Positions 44,526 through 52,855 of a stretch of 64,000 nt of DNA are shown one piece after another; within the stretch, counting starts at the first letter, position 1, and every line of letters begins with the position of its first letter. The position numbers were made by a program, and so were the translations under genes. Source of the stretch: Loktanella salsilacus. Its GTDB lineage: Bacteria; Pseudomonadota; Alphaproteobacteria; Rhodobacterales; Rhodobacteraceae. The stretch covers positions 120,483 to 184,482 of the forward strand of contig NZ_FOTF01000009.1 in the NCBI RefSeq assembly GCF_900114485.1, written 5' to 3'. The notes below the pieces were generated by a model. It made no database searches. It saw only the letters and a list, made by a program, of their open reading frames with translations, and was not told the DNA's origin.

Positions 44526-45767
44526 TTAACGCGCGCGGTCGATGATGGCTTGTTCGGCAGCAGCGGCTTCGGCCACGCTTTCCTCAACCGATTGCCCTTG
44601 CAGGAACACACGGTTCGCCATGTCCATCGCGACCTGACGTTGCGCCTGTTCTTCGACAAATGTCGTCGTGTGAGCGTATTCTAGGCCCTTAAGGAATGGC
44701 GCATAGATTGGATCAGCCAAGTTCGCCTCGGTCAGGGCAACCTCTGGGCGGGCGGGCAATTCGCCAACAACTTCAAGCCAAAGCTGCATCGCCTCTGGCG
44801 AGGACAGATACGCCAAGAACTTGGCGGCTGCTTCCAGCTCTTCGCCTTCCGACTTAGCCCCGATGCCGTTCGCAAAATAGGACGCGTAGTTTGACCGCAA
44901 ACCGTCGGCATTCGCCGGCAGTTCTGCAACGGCCCATTCAAAATCAGTGATGTCGCGGAACGAGCCCAGACGGAAAGTGCCGTCGATTGTCATGGCCGCA
45001 CGGCCCGCGCGGAACGCCGCCTGCCCTTCGTCCATAAAGCCAGTGTAGCCGACTTCGTGTTTTGTCGTCAGGTCCGTATACCACTGCGTCGCGGCGACAC
45101 CCGCCGCATCGTTGTAGGTCACTGTGGAATAGTCGTCGCTATAAGGCGCGCCGCCGAACTGGCGAACCAGCACTTCACGCCACCACTGGTGATCCTGCCC
45201 GCCCATCTCGACCGTCAGGCCGACGGTGGTGTAGTTGCCACCACTGTCCTTCACCGCCATCTGGGACGCGTAATCAACCAGCTGGTCCAGCGTTTCTGGC
45301 GGGCCTTCGATACCGGCCTCTGCAAACAGCGCCTTGTTATAGAACAGCGCCAGCGAACGTACGGCAGTGGGCAGGCCATAGTAATCATCGCCCCGCTTCA
45401 TGGCGGTCACGATCGGAAAGAAGTCAGCTTCGATCTGTTCTGCTGGGAACATATCCTTTGGCAAAGGCTGCAACACGCCGCCATTCACAAAACTATCGGT
45501 CCAGCCATAGAACATCTGCAGCACGTCAGGTCCGTTGCCCGCCATGTTCGCGGCGACAACGCGTGTCTGATAATCCGCGTAAGGAAAAGTGACCTGCTTG
45601 ACGTTAATGTCGGGGTTGGCCTCTTCGAACTTCGCAATCAACTGGTCCACAGCCTCGACGCGGGTGTCGTAGATATACTGCCAATATTCGATATCCACTG
45701 CGCTGGCAGCTGTGGCCGAAGCCATGATTGTTCCGGCAAGCAGTGCTGTCTTGGTAAAGCGTTTCAT
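44526..45767 (-). CDS. sugar ABC transporter periplasmic binding protein (family 1)
   Basis: Periplasmic sugar-binding protein of 413 residues. The signal MKRFTKTALLAGTIMASATA is followed by the family start VDIEYWQYIYDTRVEAVDQL, then FEEANPDINVKQVTFPYADY and GNGPDVLQMFYGWTDSFVNG. The segment AAFRAGRAAMTIDGTF is the usual hinge motif. The ligand is unknown; the operon and its divergent neighbours point to an amino-sugar or its conjugate. The start has GGAGGA five bases upstream, and frames extending to 45857 lack a signal peptide. First gene of the six-gene minus-strand operon. Confidence 0.93.
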   Translation of the reverse strand: MKRFTKTALLAGTIMASATAASAVDIEYWQYIYDTRVEAVDQLIAKFEEANPDINVKQVTFPYADYQTRVVAANMAGNGPDVLQMFYGWTDSFVNGGVLQPLPKDMFPAEQIEADFFPIVTAMKRGDDYYGLPTAVRSLALFYNKALFAEAGIEGPPETLDQLVDYASQMAVKDSGGNYTTVGLTVEMGGQDHQWWREVLVRQFGGAPYSDDYSTVTYNDAAGVAATQWYTDLTTKHEVGYTGFMDEGQAAFRAGRAAMTIDGTFRLGSFRDITDFEWAVAELPANADGLRSNYASYFANGIGAKSEGEELEAAAKFLAYLSSPEAMQLWLEVVGELPARPEVALTEANLADPIYAPFLKGLEYAHTTTFVEEQAQRQVAMDMANRVFLQGQSVEESVAEAAAAEQAIIDRAR

Positions 45768-45921
45768 GTCGTCCTCCGTTGGGTGGGTTGAACCCGGTGT
45801 GTTGGTGCAACGTGACGGCTCCGGCGAATCTGCTCCGCTCTTGTAACCGTTCCCCAAACGCTGCTGCGGGACTTCGGGTCAGGCTGGACCAAACGCATGC
45901 CGTGCGTCAATAAGATAATTT

Positions 45922-45938
45922 ACTTGAGTTAATTAAGT
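45922..45938. promoter_or_regulatory. candidate operator between binding protein and ROK regulator
   Basis: ACTTGAGTTAATTAAGT, an imperfect palindrome with outer ACTT and AAGT arms, sits in the AT-rich middle of the divergent promoter region. NagC/Mlc-type ROK repressors bind AT-rich palindromes in such positions. No binding evidence is available. Confidence 0.35.
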
Positions 45939-46048
45939 GCCCGTGCGAGCCTTGTTTTGGGTCCTGCTACGGCATGTCCCTTGAAAACGTGGCCGCTAGG
46001 CGGTCATGCATTTGCGACGGAACGATGAAAAAACCCAAGGATACGGAC

Positions 46049-47287
46049 ATGACATTTCCAAAATCATCCGCCGCACTGGAATCTAAGCCGCCTCCCCGCC
46101 CATCGCGGACTGCAAAAGGTAAAAATCCTGGCCGCAGCCGCGAACATAACCGGCGCGTGGTGCTTGAACTTTTGCGGCGGGGTGGCGCGCTTGGCCGCAA
46201 GGAGCTTGCCGATCTGGCGCATATTTCGACCCAAGCTGTGACCAACATTATTGATGAGCTGATGGCCGAAAATCTGCTGATCGATATGGGCCGCAAGCGC
46301 ACCGAACGTGGCCTGCCGCCGATTCAATATGCGATCAACCCCGAAGGCGCGATTACCATCGGGCTGGAAATTGCTGTCGGCGCGCTGACCGCCGTGGTGC
46401 TTGATCTTGGCGGCAATCTGCGCGCCAAGCAGCAGATTCCCCTACCCGATATGAAATCAGATATCGTGTTGGACGTGATCTGCGAAACAGTCACCCGCCT
46501 GCGCGCCACCTACCAAGCCCAGCTCATGGGGATCGGCGTCGTCATGCCCGGCCCGTTCGAGATTGAGGGCCTGTCTGGCGTCGGCCCCACCACCCTGCCC
46601 GACTGGTCCGGTGTCGACGTCGCCCGCCTGCTAAACCAGCGTTGCGGCGTTCCCGTCACCGTCGACAATGACGCCAATGCCGCCGCCGTCGGAGAGATGC
46701 TCTTTGGTCTTGGCCAGAACGTATCGCATTTCTGTCTGCTCTATTTCGGGGCCGGCGTCGGGATGGGCGGCATCGTCGCGGACCAGCCGCTACGCGGTGC
46801 CTTTGGCAACGCCGGAGAGATTGGCCATATCGTCGTGGCCCCCGGCGGCTTGCCCTGCCAATGCGGTCAAGCCGGATGTCTGGAACGCTATGTCTCGCTT
46901 CATGCGCTGACAGAATGGATGACCCGCGACGGTGTGGCGCCGGACACTGACGCATTGCATGACCTGCATGCAGCAGGCGATCCCGCGCTGATGGCATGGT
47001 TGGATCAGGCCGCGCCGCATCTGTCCCTTATGATTGGCCTGCTGGAAAACATCTTTGACCCGCAGACTGTAATTCTGGGCGGCAAAATGCCCCGCGCCAT
47101 TCTGGACGATCTGATCGGCCGCCTAGCGATCCCCACCAGCGTCGCCAATCGCCGCAACCGCGCCCTGCCACGTGTGCAGCGTGGTCAGACCGGTCAGGAA
47201 TCGGCGGCTATTGGTGCTGCCGCCCTGCCCTTTTTCAACGCCATCACCCCGCAACTTCACCAGACCGAGGATCAGTCCATACGCTGA
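46049..47287 (+). CDS. ROK-family transcriptional repressor (NagC/XylR type)
   Basis: Regulator of about 412 residues. The winged helix-turn-helix near residues 30-80 reads REHNRRVVLELLRRGG and ISTQAVTNIIDELMAENLL. The ROK domain follows, with ITIGLEIAVGALTAVVLDLGG, VTVDNDANAAAVGEMLFG and the intact zinc motif CQCGQAGCLE. It probably senses a sugar or sugar phosphate and represses the divergent importer operon. I placed the start at the ATG with AAGGA eight bases upstream; ATGs at 46025 and 45974 in frame are possible. It is followed after 19 bases by the deacetylase gene, so the two are likely co-transcribed. Confidence 0.9.
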   Translation: MTFPKSSAALESKPPPRPSRTAKGKNPGRSREHNRRVVLELLRRGGALGRKELADLAHISTQAVTNIIDELMAENLLIDMGRKRTERGLPPIQYAINPEGAITIGLEIAVGALTAVVLDLGGNLRAKQQIPLPDMKSDIVLDVICETVTRLRATYQAQLMGIGVVMPGPFEIEGLSGVGPTTLPDWSGVDVARLLNQRCGVPVTVDNDANAAAVGEMLFGLGQNVSHFCLLYFGAGVGMGGIVADQPLRGAFGNAGEIGHIVVAPGGLPCQCGQAGCLERYVSLHALTEWMTRDGVAPDTDALHDLHAAGDPALMAWLDQAAPHLSLMIGLLENIFDPQTVILGGKMPRAILDDLIGRLAIPTSVANRRNRALPRVQRGQTGQESAAIGAAALPFFNAITPQLHQTEDQSIR

Positions 47288-47306
47288 CCCCGAGCCAAGG
47301 ATTGCC

Positions 47307-49664
47307 ATGACTGCCCACGATCGCCTTGCCCGCCGCGAAGCCGCGCCAGCCTTAATGCGCCTGTCCCGCGCCCTGTCGCGACTGGATAGCGTCCTAACCG
47401 TGATGAACACAGGCGCGCACCCTGACGATGAACACAGCGGCCTGATGGCATGGCTGCGATTTGGCTGTGGCATGCGGGTGGTGATTGCCTGCTCGACCCG
47501 CGGTGAGGGCGGCCAAAATGCACTCGGTCCGGAACGTGGCGAACTGCTGGGCATGGTGCGTACCCGCGAAATGGAAGAAGCCGCGCGCGTTCTTGACTGT
47601 GACGTCGCATGGGTCGGCTTTGGACCCAACGATCCCGTACATGATTTCGGCTTTTCCAAAGACGGCGACGATACTTTTGCACGCTGGGGCGAGGCATTGG
47701 TGGTCGAGCGTATGGCCCGTGCCTATCGCAGCTATCGCCCAGATATCGTGCTGCCGACCTTCCTTGACGTGCCAGGCCAGCACGGCCACCACCGCGCCAT
47801 GACGCGGGCGGCAGAACAGGCGATAGCCTTGGCCGCCGACCCCGCCGCCCTAACCGACCACCCGAACGGGCCTTGGACTGTCACGCATCACTACCTGCCG
47901 GCGTGGTCAGGCGGCGGTGCGACCTATGACGACGCGCTTCCCCCGCCGCCTGCCACACTGCAAGTCACCGCTGACCTGCAAGACCCCGTGACGGGCGCCG
48001 CATATCAGGAAATCGGGCAATGGTCCCGCGCCCGCCACGCGTCGCAGGGCATGGGGCACTGGTCTGACACGCCGCAGACTACATGGCAACTGCACCGTGT
48101 CGGCGGCGCGGCAGAAGATACAATCGCCCAGTCGCTTCCCCAGACGCTAGATGATCTGGCCGCGCTGGCGGGTCCGGCGGCAGACGCGATTCAAGTCGCC
48201 GCCAAGGCCATCGCACAGGCGCAGGACGCCTTTCCCAAAACCGCGCAAATTCGCGACGCGCTGGCCAAGGCAGACGCCGCGTTGGAAGCCGCGCAAGTGG
48301 TAGCCTTACCAGATTTTCAGGCGGCCCACGGCCATCGCCTGACCCGCAAACGCCGGGAACTCGATGCCGCGCTGGCCGAAGCGGCAGGCCTGTCCCTGAT
48401 CGTCACCGTTGAACCTGCCGCCCTTATACCCGGCGGCACGTCAACGCTGCGCGTGGTTCAGACAACACCCATCACCGCCCTTGACGTCACGCTGTCCCCG
48501 CATCTGCCCGAAGGGGCCACCGGCCCTGCCACAAAACTGGAAAAAGGCACCGCCGCGCTGCAAATCAAGGTGGCAAAAGATGCGCCATTCACCGCCCCCT
48601 TTGGCGCCAATTTCGACCCTTTGGGGGGGAATGGATCCGGCTGGCTCAACATGTCTGCCACCATCGCTGGCCGGACAATTCAGACCCGCGTTGATACAGA
48701 AGAGCCTTTGACTGTCGGCCCCGCCCACCGCTTTGCCGTGCGGCCCTTTCAATTCATTCGGCAAATTGGCGATACCGCGCCTCTGATCGCGTCAATCGGC
48801 GCTGGCCCAATTCCCGACTTTCATTGCCCGGACGGTTGGGATGTGCAGTACGCGGGGAGCACTTTGATGATCACGCCGCCGGACGGTAAAGGCTCTGGCC
48901 TTGCGACCATACCGGCGCAGATTGACGGGCGTAGGGCGCAGTCCGTGACGCAGGCGCAGTTCCCCCACATCGGCACCGTATCGTACCCCGAAGGTGCGAG
49001 CCTGCAGGTCCTGACGCTGGACCTAGCTTTGCCGCAAACCGCACGGATCGCCTATATCGGCTCCGGCGATTCCGTCGGAAGCTGGTTGTTGCGACTTGGC
49101 CTTGATGTCACCATGCTAGATGACATCGCCCCGGACGAAGACTTTGCCGCCTATACAACCGTTCTGGTTGGCGTGGTCAGCTTCGGCAACCGGCCTGACC
49201 TTGTTGCTGCCACCCAAAGGCTGCACCAATTTGTGCATGCCGGCGGGCATCTGGTGACACTTTATCAACGCCCGGATCAGGGCTGGAACGCCGACACCAC
49301 GCCGCCGCGCCCCTTGAAAATCGGCACCCCGTCGCTGCGCTGGCGCGTGACAGATCCTGCGGCGCAGGTCACGATCCTGACCCCCGATCACCCCCTGCTG
49401 ACGGGGCCAAATCCCATCACGGCCGCCGACTTTGGCGGCTGGGACAAGGAACGCGGGCTCTATTTCGCAGCGGCTTGGGATGACGCTTACACCCCCCTGT
49501 TGTCTATGTCTGACGCATCAGAGGAGCCCCTAATCGGTGCGCTTGTATCCGGCCAGATCGGTGCGGGCCGTCATACGCACACCAGCCTTGTGCTACACCA
49601 CCAGATGGACCGGTTGGTGCCTGGCGCATTCCGGCTGATGTGTAACCTCGTGCAGCCCGCCTAA
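47307..49664 (+). CDS. large PIG-L-family deacetylase
   Basis: Probable zinc-dependent N-deacetylase for an N-acetylamino sugar, 785 residues. The LmbE/PIG-L domain occupies about 30-260. It has the signature NTGAHPDDEHSG (His 38, Asp 41), CSTRGEGGQNA, and the third metal ligand region DVPGQHGHHRAMT. About 500 further residues, beta-rich with stretches such as VEPAALIPGGTSTLRVVQ, look like sugar-binding or NEW3-type domains and a C-terminal Rossmann-like region. Most PIG-L enzymes are only 220-300 residues, so this is the long multidomain form. No signal peptide is seen. AAGGA precedes the ATG by six bases. Context (amino-sugar importer, kinase, deaminase) suggests catabolic deacetylation. 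Confidence 0.85.
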   Translation: MTAHDRLARREAAPALMRLSRALSRLDSVLTVMNTGAHPDDEHSGLMAWLRFGCGMRVVIACSTRGEGGQNALGPERGELLGMVRTREMEEAARVLDCDVAWVGFGPNDPVHDFGFSKDGDDTFARWGEALVVERMARAYRSYRPDIVLPTFLDVPGQHGHHRAMTRAAEQAIALAADPAALTDHPNGPWTVTHHYLPAWSGGGATYDDALPPPPATLQVTADLQDPVTGAAYQEIGQWSRARHASQGMGHWSDTPQTTWQLHRVGGAAEDTIAQSLPQTLDDLAALAGPAADAIQVAAKAIAQAQDAFPKTAQIRDALAKADAALEAAQVVALPDFQAAHGHRLTRKRRELDAALAEAAGLSLIVTVEPAALIPGGTSTLRVVQTTPITALDVTLSPHLPEGATGPATKLEKGTAALQIKVAKDAPFTAPFGANFDPLGGNGSGWLNMSATIAGRTIQTRVDTEEPLTVGPAHRFAVRPFQFIRQIGDTAPLIASIGAGPIPDFHCPDGWDVQYAGSTLMITPPDGKGSGLATIPAQIDGRRAQSVTQAQFPHIGTVSYPEGASLQVLTLDLALPQTARIAYIGSGDSVGSWLLRLGLDVTMLDDIAPDEDFAAYTTVLVGVVSFGNRPDLVAATQRLHQFVHAGGHLVTLYQRPDQGWNADTTPPRPLKIGTPSLRWRVTDPAAQVTILTPDHPLLTGPNPITAADFGGWDKERGLYFAAAWDDAYTPLLSMSDASEEPLIGALVSGQIGAGRHTHTSLVLHHQMDRLVPGAFRLMCNLVQPA

Positions 49665-49797
49665 ACGCCAAGATGCTGGAAAGAGTTTCGGGAACCTATC
49701 CAGACGTGCTGCGGCCTTTGCGGGCATGGCACGCGCCACCTTGCTTTGGGGCCATTGCCCTCCGCTCGCATGCCGTCAGGCGACAAAAGAGGTCTAA

Positions 49798-50571
49798 ATG
49801 AAGATACTGATTTTCCCCGACGCTGCCACCGCCAGTGCGGAAACTGCGCGCAGGATTTTGGCAACTCTGGCCGCCCAACCCTGTGCGGTACTAGGCCTAG
49901 CCACGGGCGGCACCATGAAGCCGGTATATGAGGCGCTGCGCACCGCGCTTGGTCAAAGCCCTGCTACATTCACCAGCTTTAACCTAGACGAATACGTCGG
50001 GCTGCCATCCACACACCCGCAAAGCTATGCCTATTAAATGAAAACTCAATTGTTCGACGCAGTTGCCCTGCCCAGTGCACAGGCACATTTACCCCGCGGT
50101 GACGCGCCGGACCCCGCAGAAGAGGCTACGCGCTATGAAGCCGCCATCGCTGCCGCTGGCGGGATCGACTTGCAGCTTCTTGGACTAGGGGCGAACGGAC
50201 ATATTGGGTTCAATGAACCGACGTCGTCTCTTGCGTCTCGTACGCGTATCAAGACGTTGACGCACAAGACGGTGACCGACAACGCCCGATATTTCGGCCC
50301 AGACGAAGTCGTTCCACGGCTGGCAATCACAATGGGCATCGGCACCATTTTGGACTCTCGTGCCATCCTTTTGCTTGCCACAGGAGCCGGCAAGAGGGAC
50401 GCGGTGGCCCGCATGATCGAAGGGTCTATCTCTGCCGCCTGCCCGGCCACTGCGCTACAATTGCACGCCAATGTAACCGTCCTGATTGACGAAGCGGCAG
50501 CCGCGAACCTGAAGCTACGGGACTACTATGAGACCGTTCATCCAGGCGGAGCCGATGAAATATACACCTAA
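49798..50571 (+). pseudogene. nagB: glucosamine-6-phosphate deaminase, interrupted by in-frame TAA
   Basis: Encodes the enzyme converting glucosamine-6-phosphate to fructose-6-phosphate and ammonia, but codon 80 is TAA (50035-50037). Both sides are otherwise full NagB. Upstream are LGLATGGTMKPVYEAL and the catalytic region FNLDEYVGLPSTHPQSY. Downstream are LLGLGANGHIGFNEP with the active-site His and Glu, and SRTRIKTLTHKTV. Homologues have Tyr or Phe where the stop lies, so a single base change (TAT or TAC to TAA) explains it. An ATG follows the stop directly (TAAATG), so a 177-residue C-terminal fragment could be translated by reinitiation. Without it the amino-sugar pathway needs another deaminase. 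A sequencing error is possible. Confidence 0.85.
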
Positions 50572-50687
50572 AACTGGCACCAAGGCCCGGAACCTTACCA
50601 TTTGCCTGACCTCGATAAGGATGCGCATCGTCCACATTTTGACGCGAAGGCCATAGAATGGGTCCGCATTCAATGAATGGTAGCATT

Positions 50688-50880
50688 TCAGTTCTTAGCC
50701 CAATCAATGAAGGCCCTAAGACGTTCTAGCATGTGCCGCTTGGTGAGGTCGTTGATGGTGTCGCGATGCAATGACGGGACTCGCCCGTCAAACAGGCGCT
50801 TCTCTGCGATCTGGTGACTTGCGGCATAGCTATACGTATAAGTCAGCCCCAATCCATCTCGCGCAGTGCGACTTTCGCGC
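50688..50880 (-). pseudogene. remnant of a LysR-type regulator C-terminus
   Basis: An open frame without start reads GLGLTYTYSYAASHQIAEKRL and ends ERLRAFIDWAKN followed by TGA at 50690-50688. The GLGL-Y pattern and the terminal LRAFIDW helix match the effector-domain end of LysR regulators. Nothing upstream in this frame encodes the rest; it merges into the metallo-beta-lactamase pseudogene. This is a decayed fragment. Confidence 0.5.
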
Positions 50881-51596
50881 CGATCTCTCGTGTGACGCCG
50901 GTGCCCAGTTCTGGGTAGCGCGCGACCATCGCAGCGATCAATTCCTCTTATGTTGCGGCCCGGTCTAACTCCTCCTCAAAGGCCTCGAGGTAGGACTTTG
51001 TGAACGTATTCGCAGCGACGCCCATCGGCGCATCGACGCTCATGTGACCGGGCACAACAACGTCCGGCGCACGTGCGATAAGTGCGTCAAGGTTCGCGAC
51101 CCAAGCCGCCCGCAGTTCTTTAGTCTCTGTGTCAGCCGTCCACACATGAGTGCCCGAGAAAAATCAGCGCGCCGCCAATGACCGCCTGAAGGTCAGGGAC
51201 CCAAAGGTAACGGCGATTGATCATGTCCTCGGCTACGACGATCTTGATTGTGCGTCCGTCGACCGTCAACGACGGGCCATCAAACGCGGTTGGGATCACC
51301 ACCTCGTCCACAGACTTCGGCCCATTGTCGCCCAGTTGCGGGCTCCATGTTTCGATCTTTTTCGCGACATTGCCGTTGATTGCCGCAATTGTGTCAGACG
51401 CCGCGATGACGCGCGCATGCGGCAAAGCGGCGACGACGTCCGGCGATGTCACGTCTTTTCCGCCCGCGTAGCGGGCCTCTTGGATCGCCTTAAGCACCTC
51501 AATTTCGCGCTCTGGTGTGTCTTGTGCCACGGCGGTCAGGGCAAGGGTGGCCACACTGGAATCCAGGATGGCACCCTTCGCTGCTGTTGTGGAAAC
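50843..51596 (-). pseudogene. decayed metallo-beta-lactamase-fold hydrolase gene
   Basis: Recognisable pieces of an MBL-fold hydrolase: VVAALPHARVIAASDTIAAI, KSVDEVVIPTAFDGPSLTVDG, YLWVPDLQAVIGGALIF, then in another frame GTHVWTADTETKELRAAW, DVVVPGHMSVDAP, and EELIAAMVARYPELG with stop TGA at 50843-50845. Three defects are visible. A one-base expansion in a T run near 51155 shifts the frame. An in-frame TAA at about 50949-50951 sits where Tyr would be expected before EELIAAM. The N-terminal part lacks the H-x-H-x-D-H zinc motif and instead carries an unrelated-looking stretch before TSPDVV. The gene cannot make an active enzyme. Confidence 0.7.
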
Positions 51597-52449
51597 AGGA
51601 TCGTTCACCCAAGCGGCTACACGGCTTAGCATCACCAAGGCAGTTGTTAGCCAGCAAGTCACCAATCTAGAACAAGAGGTGAAGGCAACGCTTTTGATCC
51701 GCTCCACCCGGAGCGTGACCCCGACCGAAGCGGGCCGAGAATTTTACCTGCGCTGTCGTCACATCATCAAAGAGGCCGAAGACGCATTCAATTTGCTGTC
51801 ACAATCCACAGAGAACCCAACGGGCACTTTGCGCATGGCCGCGCCTTTGGATTACGGCGCGACAATTCTAACGCCAGTTGTGACCGCGTTTCGACGTGCC
51901 TACCCAAGTTGCCGCCTCGCGTTGAAACTCGGCGATCATATCAACGATGTGTTCACGGAAGACCTGGATTTGGCGATCCGCGTTGGGTGGCTAAGTGACT
52001 CCAGCTTGCAGGCCCGAAAGATCGGCAATTTTCAACAACTCGTCGTGGTAAGCACGGCATATGTCGACAGCCTCGGGCTGCTCAATCGTCCTGACGATGT
52101 ATTGGAAAAAGCCGAATTTTTCGCCAACCTCGCTCTGACTGATCCCATTACTTGGACCTTTACCCGCGCCAGTAACGAAACCGAAAAGGTAAGGTTTGAA
52201 AGCGGCCTAATGCTCGATACCTCGGCCGCATTAATCAAGGCCCTCAAAGCTGATGCAGGGCTTTCCGTTTTGCCAGATTATTCCGTTTACGATGCGCTAA
52301 AATCAGGTGAGTTTAGAGTCGTATTGCTTGATTGGACGTTGCGGGCAGGCGGTATCTATGTGGTCTATCCGCCAGCGAGGTTACGCCCCGCAAAAGTTAG
52401 AAAATTTGTTGAAATGCTCGTCGAAACCGAAAAGCGGCGTAGGATTTGA
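51547..52449 (+). CDS. LysR-family transcriptional regulator
   Basis: Regulator of 300 residues. The N-terminal helix-turn-helix is standard: APFAAVVETGSFTQAATRLSITKAVVSQQVTNLEQEV, then LIRSTRSVTPTEAGREFY. The effector-binding domain includes LRMAAPLDYGATILTPVVTAF and LDLAIRVGWLSDSSL, as in the CrgA-like group. I chose GTG 51547, with AGGG five bases upstream; an ATG at 51568 would cut the first helix and an ATG at 51517 has no ribosome site. Its 5' end overlaps the decayed MBL gene on the other strand, the kind of divergent target LysR regulators often control. It could also act on the arc operon 400 bases downstream. Confidence 0.88.
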   Translation: MATLESRMAPFAAVVETGSFTQAATRLSITKAVVSQQVTNLEQEVKATLLIRSTRSVTPTEAGREFYLRCRHIIKEAEDAFNLLSQSTENPTGTLRMAAPLDYGATILTPVVTAFRRAYPSCRLALKLGDHINDVFTEDLDLAIRVGWLSDSSLQARKIGNFQQLVVVSTAYVDSLGLLNRPDDVLEKAEFFANLALTDPITWTFTRASNETEKVRFESGLMLDTSAALIKALKADAGLSVLPDYSVYDALKSGEFRVVLLDWTLRAGGIYVVYPPARLRPAKVRKFVEMLVETEKRRRI

Positions 52450-52855
52450 TGATTTATAAAAGCTGGGGCACCCTTTGCGCTAGGGCTGAAGCTGGGCAGA
52501 CAAGCATGCATACGCCCCTGCTTTACTGCCGCAGTTGAATCAACGACGCGTTAAAACGGTATTTTAGATTAGCTTCGCAGCTGTCCATCAAACCCAAGTT
52601 TCGCATTGCTACGACACTTGTTGATGACACTTCCAAAGGCCTGGAATGCGACGTCCTTTTTAAAATCACCCAACGCTGTTTCCGTATGCATCAGCAGCTA
52701 TGCCGCCGTCCGGGACGGGTCGTTTGCTGCAAACTAAACCCTAGCGGTATTCGGAATCTTGTTTGATCCAGATCAGCGCACCTTAGATTTGGGGCGTCTA
52801 AGCAAAAGGTGCCTTAAGGCCCTGCGCTGTTGCAGCGATTACATAGGAGGTATCC
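52450..52855 (+). promoter_or_regulatory. promoter region of the arginine deiminase operon
   Basis: About 400 bases with no supported gene between the LysR gene and the arc operon. The only clear element is the FNR/Anr-type box at 52763-52776, listed separately. A near-ideal ribosome site AGGAGG lies five bases before the transporter ATG at 52856, implying strong translation when the operon is on. Confidence 0.5.
52763..52776 (+). promoter_or_regulatory. FNR/Anr-type box upstream of the arginine deiminase operon
   Basis: TTGATCCAGATCAG matches the FNR/Anr consensus TTGAT-N4-ATCAA at nine of ten fixed positions. Its centre lies 86 bases before the transporter start. A class II site would place transcription start near 52811. 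Anaerobic activation of arginine deiminase operons by Anr/FNR proteins is established in pseudomonads; here it is inferred. Confidence 0.6.
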
